Positions 14,499-19,438 of a stretch of 19,438 nt of DNA are shown here, in pieces. Made by a program: the position numbers and the translations under genes. The first letter of the stretch is position 1, and each line of letters begins with the position of its first letter. A model generated the notes under the pieces. The model was not told the origin of the DNA. It was given only the letters and a program-made list of their open reading frames with translations, and did no database searches. Origin of the DNA: JADKIH01 sp031367345 (GTDB lineage Bacteria > Bacteroidota > Bacteroidia > AKYH767-A > 2013-40CM-41-45); contig JANLPR010000189.1 of NCBI GenBank assembly GCA_031367345.1, forward strand, positions 1 through 19,438. Reading direction: 5' to 3'.

Positions 14499-16589
14499 AT
14501 GAAAAGCGAATCAGCCATTCATAATAGAGTAGTGCAGATGAGTAAAATCATTGACGATCATAACTACAACTATTATGTATTGGCAAAACCTACCATTAGC
14601 GATTACGATTTTGATATGCTTTTGGAAGAATTGATAATGTTAGAAAAAGAGCATCCTGAATTTGCATTTATAGATTCTCCAACTCAGCGTGTCGGCGGAA
14701 CTATAACCAAAGAGTTTCAAGCAGTAAAGCATAAATATCCGATGCTTTCATTAGGAAATACATATTCTGAAGACGATTTAAAAGCATTCGATGAGCGGAT
14801 AATAAAAGTTCTAGAAACAAATTATGAATATGTATGCGAACTAAAATTTGATGGCGTTGCAATAGGTCTTACATATATAGATGGAAAGTTAGTGCGAGCC
14901 GTAACTAGAGGCGACGGAGTACAAGGTGATGACGTAACGGCGAATGTAAAAACGATTGGTTCTGTTCCTTTAAAATTGCGTGGATCAGATTACCCGGCAG
15001 AGTTCGAAATAAGAGGTGAAATATTTTTGCCTCGATCATCATTCAGCAAAATAAACGAAGAGTTTGAAGCACAGCTTACGGAAGATGGCTATAGTGCAGA
15101 GGAAATTGCTGACCGGTTATTAAAGAATCCGCGGAATGCAGCAGCAGGCACCATCAAAATGCAAGATTCAGGAGTCGTAGCCAAACGCGGTCTCGATTGT
15201 ATATTGTACGCAATGTATGGAGAGTCGCTTCATTTCGAAACTCATTTGAAATCGTTAGAAGCAGCCGAGAAATGGGGATTTAAGATAAGCCACCATTCAG
15301 AAAGATGTAACACGATAGATGATGTAATTCGTTTCTTAAAAAAATGGGAGCAAAAAAGATTTGAACTGCCCTATGATACAGATGGAGTGGTTATAAAAAT
15401 TAATTCATTCGATCAACAAAACGAATTAGGGTTTACGGCTAAATCGCCTCGGTGGGCAATCGCCTACAAATACAAAGCGGAAAGTGCCTCCACAATTTTA
15501 GAATCAATTTCTTATCAAGTAGGGAGAACAGGCGCAATTACTCCAGTAGCAAATTTGAAAGCAGTTCACTTAGCGGGATCAACAGTTAGAAGAGCAACAT
15601 TACACAACGCCGATCAAATTGAAAAATTAGATTTAAGAATTGGAGATACCGTTCAAGTTGAAAAGGGTGGAGATGTGATTCCTAAAATTACAGGAGTTGA
15701 TCTCACTAAAAGAAAACAAAACTCAGTTCCGACAACTTATATAACACATTGTCCGTTTTGCAATTCGCTTCTTGAAAGAAAAGAAGGTGAAGCAAATCAT
15801 TATTGCCCGAATTACTCCGGTTGCCCGCCACAGATTAAAGGTCGTATAGAACATTTCATTAGTCGTAAAGCGATGAACATTGATAGCTTGGGAGAGGGGA
15901 AAGTAGAAATGCTTTTCGACAACGACCTTATAAAAGATCCATCCGATTTGTACAAGCTGAGTTATGAAAATCTTATAGGTTTGGAAAAAGTGATTGATGA
16001 CGATGACGGCAAAACGAAAAAAATTTCTTTTCAGGAAAAGACAGTTCAAAATATTTTAAAAGGTATTAGGGAATCTTTAGAAACTCCATTTGAAAGAGTG
16101 TTATATGCAATTGGAATTAGATATGTAGGAGAAACCGTTGCAAAAAAATTAGCCTTTCATTTTAAATCGATCGAAGCGATTGAAAAAGCGAGTTACGATG
16201 ACTTGGTTAAAGCCGATGAAATAGGTGATAAGATAGCAGAGAGTATTATTGATTTTTTCAGAGATAAAACCAATGAAAGTATCATTGAACGGTTGAAAAG
16301 TGCGGGCTTACAAATGGAAATAGCAGCAGATTCAATTCCGGAAAAGAAAAGTGACCGTTTTGAAGGGCTTTCATTTGTAGTTTCGGGTACTTTCAGTAAA
16401 TTCAGCCGCGATGAGCTGAAAAATTTGATTGAACAGCATGGGGGGAAGAATGTAAGTGGAGTTTCTGCTAAAACATCTTTCTTGCTTGCAGGTGAAAAAG
16501 CAGGGGATTCAAAAATGGAAAAAGCGTTGAAGCTGAATGTAAAAGTGATCAGTGAAGATGATTTTGTTAAAATGGTAGAAGACAAATGA
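14499..16589 (+). CDS. ligA: NAD-dependent DNA ligase LigA
   Basis: LigA seals nicks between Okazaki fragments and in repair, using NAD+ as adenylate donor. The domains are complete in 696 residues. An Ia domain (about 1-70, YNYYVLAKPTISDYDFD) comes first. The adenylation domain has the nucleotidyl lysine in KFDG (116-119, Lys116), then TRGDGVQGDDVT (136-147), NPRNAAAGTIK (210-220) and TDGVVIKIN (294-302). An OB fold follows (about 325-405, YQVGRTGAITPVA). A four-cysteine zinc finger uses Cys418, Cys421, Cys436 and Cys442. Helix-hairpin-helix repeats (about 455-600) and a BRCT domain (about 618-696, SFVVSGTF) end the protein. Its stop codon overlaps the next start as ATGA, so translation of the downstream gene is probably coupled. 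Confidence 0.98.
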   Translation: MKSESAIHNRVVQMSKIIDDHNYNYYVLAKPTISDYDFDMLLEELIMLEKEHPEFAFIDSPTQRVGGTITKEFQAVKHKYPMLSLGNTYSEDDLKAFDERIIKVLETNYEYVCELKFDGVAIGLTYIDGKLVRAVTRGDGVQGDDVTANVKTIGSVPLKLRGSDYPAEFEIRGEIFLPRSSFSKINEEFEAQLTEDGYSAEEIADRLLKNPRNAAAGTIKMQDSGVVAKRGLDCILYAMYGESLHFETHLKSLEAAEKWGFKISHHSERCNTIDDVIRFLKKWEQKRFELPYDTDGVVIKINSFDQQNELGFTAKSPRWAIAYKYKAESASTILESISYQVGRTGAITPVANLKAVHLAGSTVRRATLHNADQIEKLDLRIGDTVQVEKGGDVIPKITGVDLTKRKQNSVPTTYITHCPFCNSLLERKEGEANHYCPNYSGCPPQIKGRIEHFISRKAMNIDSLGEGKVEMLFDNDLIKDPSDLYKLSYENLIGLEKVIDDDDGKTKKISFQEKTVQNILKGIRESLETPFERVLYAIGIRYVGETVAKKLAFHFKSIEAIEKASYDDLVKADEIGDKIAESIIDFFRDKTNESIIERLKSAGLQMEIAADSIPEKKSDRFEGLSFVVSGTFSKFSRDELKNLIEQHGGKNVSGVSAKTSFLLAGEKAGDSKMEKALKLNVKVISEDDFVKMVEDK

Positions 16590-17140
16590 TGTTAAGTAAA
16601 GCTATAAGATCAAGACTGGGTAAAATTCATTTTATGAAAGAACTGAAAAAAGTTCGACGTAAAAGAGAGGTGGTTAGTTTTGATGAGGCGAATAAAATTG
16701 GTTTGTTGTATGATGCAACTGATGAAAAAGATTTTGAAGCTGTAAAAGGCTATGTAAAGTCGATCCGTACCAATTTTAAAAAAGATATATTAGCAATGGG
16801 TTTTGTAGATAAAAAAGAATTACCTCAAGCTCAATTTGCACAATATGGTTTAGATTTTTTTACAAAGAAAGATCTGAACTTTAAAATGATTCCGGTAAAT
16901 CCGATCGTTCAAAATTTTATTGATGCTAAATTTGACATCCTCATAAATTTGAATTCAGGAAAATGTTTTCCTTTGTATTATATTTCTGCAATGTCGAACG
17001 CGCGCTTTCGCGTTGGTCGTTATTTGCGCAGCGCTGTAGATTCGTACGATATGATGGTGGAAATAAAAGGAGACCCGGGTATAAAAACGGTCATTCAGGA
17101 AATCGAACATTTTTTAAAAGTAATTAAGAAAACAGAATGA
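16586..17140 (+). CDS. DUF6913-type protein of unknown function
   Basis: The 184-residue protein matches in shape and in gene position the Bacteroidota family I know as DUF6913. Residues 1-30 are strongly basic (KELKKVRRKREV). After that come a strand-rich core with KIGLLYDATDEKDF (37-50), the family-like FDILINLN (116-123) and an ARFRVGRY segment (139-146). A C-terminal amphipathic helix (about 165-183) ends the protein. There is no signal peptide or membrane segment, so it is probably cytoplasmic. No catalytic motif is recognised and I assign no function. ATGA overlaps link it on one side to ligA and on the other to dapA, so the three products should be made from one transcript. This placement looks conserved, but I cannot confirm it here. 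Confidence 0.8.
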   Translation: MMLSKAIRSRLGKIHFMKELKKVRRKREVVSFDEANKIGLLYDATDEKDFEAVKGYVKSIRTNFKKDILAMGFVDKKELPQAQFAQYGLDFFTKKDLNFKMIPVNPIVQNFIDAKFDILINLNSGKCFPLYYISAMSNARFRVGRYLRSAVDSYDMMVEIKGDPGIKTVIQEIEHFLKVIKKTE

Positions 17141-18009
17141 ATTTAAATAAGTTGAAGGGTACCGGTGTAGCATTGGTGACTCCATTCCATAAAGATGGAA
17201 GTATAGATTTCAAATCGTTCAGAAAATTAATTGATCGTTGCATAGATGGTAAAGTTGAATATTTAGTTCCGCTTGGAACTACCGGTGAAGCAGCTACCTT
17301 GAGTCAAAATGAACGTAGAGCTATTTTAGATTTTGTAGTTGAGATAAATGATAAACGAGTTCCTATTGTTTTAGGTTTGGGAGGAAACAATACGCAAGAA
17401 ATACTAACGACTTTAGAAGAATGCGATTTTGATGGAGTAGATGCAATATTGTCTGTTTCTCCTTACTATAATCGTCCTTCACAGAAAGGAATATTCCAGC
17501 ATTATAAAATGATAGGTAATAATTGCCCTATACCGGTACTACTTTACAATGTGCCGGCAAGAACAGGAAGTAATATGGATTCGGAAACCATTTTGCAATT
17601 AGCACATGAGGTGAAAAACATTGTTGGAATTAAAGAAGCATCTGGAAATTTAGAAAAGGCAATGCACATCATCAAAAATAAACCAAAAGATTTTTTAGTG
17701 ATCTGTGGTGACGATCTGCTTTCTCTTCCACTTATTGCCTGTGGTGCCGAAGGTGCTATTTCTGTCATTGCAAATGCCTACCCAAAAGATTATTCAGAGA
17801 TGGTGCGCTTGGCACTCGACCAAAATTTTGATAAGTCAAGAAAACTGCATTATAAATTGCTTGATATAACACACGCCATTTTTTTAGATGGAAATCCTTC
17901 CGGGATAAAAGGTTTGTTAACAGCAATGAATATTTGTACGGAGAATGTTCGATTACCATTGATGGCTGTCAGCAAATCGATAATAAACAAATTCGATACT
18001 ATGCTTTAG
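17137..18009 (+). CDS. dapA: 4-hydroxy-tetrahydrodipicolinate synthase DapA
   Basis: DapA condenses pyruvate with aspartate semialdehyde in the first committed step of lysine and diaminopimelate synthesis; diaminopimelate is needed for peptidoglycan. It is a TIM-barrel enzyme. Visible family motifs are GTGVALVTPF (8-17), PLGTTGEAATL (45-55, with Thr48 and Thr49), SPYYNRPSQKG (108-118), LLYNVPARTG (135-144, with Tyr137 and Arg142) and GIKEASGN (164-171), where Lys166 forms the Schiff base. The GDDLL and GAEGAISV segments follow at about 191-210. The length of 290 is typical. Sialate lyases share the fold, but the full DapA motif set and the diaminopimelate context of a Gram-negative favour DapA. 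The gene is the last of the ligA operon and ends 12 bases before a strong terminator. Confidence 0.96.
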   Translation: MNLNKLKGTGVALVTPFHKDGSIDFKSFRKLIDRCIDGKVEYLVPLGTTGEAATLSQNERRAILDFVVEINDKRVPIVLGLGGNNTQEILTTLEECDFDGVDAILSVSPYYNRPSQKGIFQHYKMIGNNCPIPVLLYNVPARTGSNMDSETILQLAHEVKNIVGIKEASGNLEKAMHIIKNKPKDFLVICGDDLLSLPLIACGAEGAISVIANAYPKDYSEMVRLALDQNFDKSRKLHYKLLDITHAIFLDGNPSGIKGLLTAMNICTENVRLPLMAVSKSIINKFDTML

Positions 18010-18021
18010 AAATTTGACTAC

Positions 18022-18060
18022 AAAAAAAGGGAAGGCGAACAATTCGTCTTCCCTTTTTTT
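18022..18060. terminator. Bidirectional terminator between dapA and the convergent lipoprotein gene
   Basis: An 18-base stem (18022-18039 with 18043-18060) has one G-T wobble and a 3-base loop. It carries an A run on the left and a T run on the right. It can therefore act in both directions: it lies 12 bases after dapA and 14 bases past the end of the gene on the other strand. Confidence 0.9.
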
Positions 18061-18074
18061 TGCAATTTATTTTC

Positions 18075-18956
18075 TTAATAAATTACATAAGGAATAACTC
18101 CTCTAATACCCATGTCAACAACCGTATCCATAGGTAATTCAAAAACATTATCGCCGGCTGCATCTGTCCATTCAAAACTATTATTTACTGAAAGAGAAAC
18201 ATTAATCACAATATTTTTAGTTTCATTTCCGGTAATGACTAAAGGTTGATCGAAGGATCCTGTAACCACACATGAGCCGGCCGGGATTGGCGATGTAGCA
18301 CTTAGAGGATTCGGTACAGTAGTTCCCGGAGCCTGTCCTTGATACACCTGATTAAAGCCAAGCGTATCTATTTCAAATGCCCAATAGCCTTGCAATCGAT
18401 TGGCATTTACAACCACATCTTGATTGCGAGGATAGAAATGACTGATGTAAGTATTGAATCCAATAAAGGAAGCGATGGTTCCATTCAAATTATATCCTGA
18501 CGATCTTAATTTGATCGTGTAATTTTGATAGGCGAGCGATATGCGCAACCATTTATAAGTTCCTGCAGTAATATTTTTCAAAGGCACAGTTAAAAAAGAT
18601 TGACCTTCGCCTGCATTAACAGATTTAGAAAAGTCGATAGCAAGGTCGCCACCCATCATTGTTTCAGGGGCGCGGTAAAGAACTTTTCCTCCTCCCAACA
18701 ATGTTAGGCTATCGGGTGCAAGTTCAACATAATGAGAACTCATCAGATTAAAGTGCGGCGATTGCGCTCCATGGCCGGCAGGAATTCCTGTTGGTTGTCC
18801 GAAATTATTTAAGCGTACCTGAGTGCTGTCGAAATGATATTTGAAGACTAGGTTATATGTTGGGGTTGTAGCAACATCGTCTTCTTTCTTTTTACACGAA
18901 AAAAGTACTGAAGTAAAGCCGATGACAGCTAGTAGGAGTTTAAATCGATTTTTCAT
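18075..18956 (-). CDS. Uncharacterised surface lipoprotein
   Basis: The N-terminus is a lipoprotein signal peptide with lipobox LFSC and the lipidated Cys21. The Cys is followed by KKKEDD. Acidic residues soon after the Cys resemble the lipoprotein export signal of Bacteroidota and suggest exposure on the cell surface. The mature part of about 270 residues is rich in beta strands. Recognisable segments are YHFDSTQVRLN, GAQSPHFN, YRAPET, YKWLRISLAYQNY, FIGFNTYI, QGYWAFE and SIPAGSCVV-like ATSPIPAGSCVVTG. I recall similar lipoproteins in Bacteroidota but no named function, and I recognise no enzyme motif. The YKWLRISLAYQNY segment has a loose resemblance to MbnP-like proteins; I do not claim membership. 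The gene is convergent with dapA and divergent from the next secreted protein. Confidence 0.75.
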   Translation of the reverse strand: MKNRFKLLLAVIGFTSVLFSCKKKEDDVATTPTYNLVFKYHFDSTQVRLNNFGQPTGIPAGHGAQSPHFNLMSSHYVELAPDSLTLLGGGKVLYRAPETMMGGDLAIDFSKSVNAGEGQSFLTVPLKNITAGTYKWLRISLAYQNYTIKLRSSGYNLNGTIASFIGFNTYISHFYPRNQDVVVNANRLQGYWAFEIDTLGFNQVYQGQAPGTTVPNPLSATSPIPAGSCVVTGSFDQPLVITGNETKNIVINVSLSVNNSFEWTDAAGDNVFELPMDTVVDMGIRGVIPYVIY

Positions 18957-18960
18957 TTAC

Positions 18961-18990
18961 CAAAGATAGAAAAATGAGGTTAATAACAAG
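18961..18990 (-). promoter_or_regulatory. Candidate promoter of the lipoprotein gene
   Basis: On the minus strand TATCTTTG (18961-18968) fits TAnnTTTG exactly. CTTG (18987-18990), one mismatch from TTTG, lies 18 bases upstream. The -7 element ends only 4 bases before the ATG, so transcription would begin at or just before the start codon, giving an almost leaderless mRNA. Confidence 0.4.
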
Positions 18991-19041
18991 CTAATTCAAT
19001 GCCTTCAAACCAAATTCATTAGGCAGTACAAGGAAACCGAT

Positions 19042-19049
19042 TATATTTG
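19042..19049 (+). promoter_or_regulatory. Candidate -7 element of the last gene
   Basis: TATATTTG fits TAnnTTTG exactly and lies 21 bases before the ATG at 19071. TTAG (19019-19022), one mismatch from TTTG, lies 19 bases upstream at the expected distance. It would give a leader of about 15 bases. Confidence 0.4.
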
Positions 19050-19070
19050 CCTTTCAAATAATTCAACTAG

Positions 19071-19438
19071 ATGAAAAAACTAATATTCGCAGTGATAATG
19101 ATCGCTTTTGTTGTTCGTTCTGAGGCTCAAATAACAATAAATTCAGCCGACCTAACACATTCGGGCGACATATATACTGTAAGTACAGGTTCAGCATTCA
19201 CAGGTATGGATGTTACATTAACTGGTGCAAATTATAATTGGGATTATTCATTATTGAATTTTGTTTCGCAAACTAGAGATACCATTTTTGCTGAAACAGC
19301 GACCAGCTCGTTGCTTTCACTTTATTATATTAATAGTGGCTTTAATGCAAATCGTTCAAATCAGGCGACGCATGGAACTGGCGCTACAATAGGAACAATA
19401 AATATTAGCGACGTTTGGAATTTTTATTACAACAGTAA
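19071..19438 (+). CDS. Secreted protein, probable T9SS cargo (3' end outside the window)
   Basis: The frame is open from ATG at 19071 to the right edge, giving 122 codons. A Sec signal peptide is clear: MKKL, a hydrophobic core (IFAVIMIAFVV) and a cleavage site near SEAQ, residue 20. The mature part starts ITINSADLTHSGDIYTVSTG, then MDVTLTGANYNWDYS. This opening is typical of Bacteroidota secreted proteins that end in a T9SS sorting domain. The sorting domain itself would lie beyond the window, so that assignment is inference. The gene is divergent from the surface lipoprotein, with 114 bases between them. Confidence 0.75.
   Translation, partial: MKKLIFAVIMIAFVVRSEAQITINSADLTHSGDIYTVSTGSAFTGMDVTLTGANYNWDYSLLNFVSQTRDTIFAETATSSLLSLYYINSGFNANRSNQATHGTGATIGTINISDVWNFYYNS

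Noticed and set aside
16193..16585. 130-codon open frame antisense to the 3' part of ligA.
   Set aside because: It lies wholly inside ligA on the other strand, has low-complexity Ser/Phe-rich translation and no motif. It is a shadow of the ligA codon pattern.

Overview
The window is AT-rich DNA from a member of the Bacteroidota. The class cannot be fixed from sequence alone. Three proteins look like cargo of the type IX secretion system (T9SS): two carry a C-terminal sorting domain, and one is cut by the window edge and has only the matching N-terminus. Genes start without clear Shine-Dalgarno sequences, several promoters resemble the Bacteroidetes TTTG / TAnnTTTG type, and the linked genes ligA, a DUF6913-type gene and dapA look like a typical Bacteroidota cluster. 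I found no insertion sequence, phage gene, CRISPR array, tRNA or rRNA. The window reads as ordinary chromosome.

Layout: (1) 2-838 (+) is the 3' end of a secreted repeat protein with a T9SS sorting domain. (2) 951-3278 (-) encodes a large sensory protein with a degenerate receiver domain, five PAS domains and no recognisable output domain. (3) 3279-3764 is the longest non-coding stretch and holds several dyads. (4) 3765-6398 (+) is an 877-residue T9SS cargo protein that meets, tail to tail with an 8-base overlap, a YghO-like acetyltransferase-fold gene (6391-7548, -). (5) 7678-9132 (-) is dnaA, with a clear terminator and a candidate promoter. (6) 9260-10928 (-) is a two-gene operon in which a UshA-type 5'-nucleotidase is split. 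The substrate-domain half is a lipoprotein and comes first; the catalytic half has a Tat-like signal and comes second. (7) 11002-11400 (+) is a hotdog thioesterase. (8) 11474-13447 (-) is ribD followed by an M42-like metallopeptidase. (9) 13543-18009 (+) is prmC, then ligA, a DUF6913-type gene and dapA. The last three are joined by ATGA start/stop overlaps and end at a strong bidirectional terminator. (10) 18075-18956 (-) is an uncharacterised, probably surface-exposed lipoprotein. (11) 19071-19438 (+) is the start of another secreted protein.

Most genes are housekeeping: replication initiation and ligation, release-factor methylation, riboflavin and lysine/diaminopimelate synthesis, and nucleotide salvage. 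The remainder are surface and secreted proteins. I see no clear new multi-gene system. The best leads are the output-less PAS array with a pseudo-receiver, the split and re-ordered nucleotidase, and the uncharacterised gene coupled between ligA and dapA.
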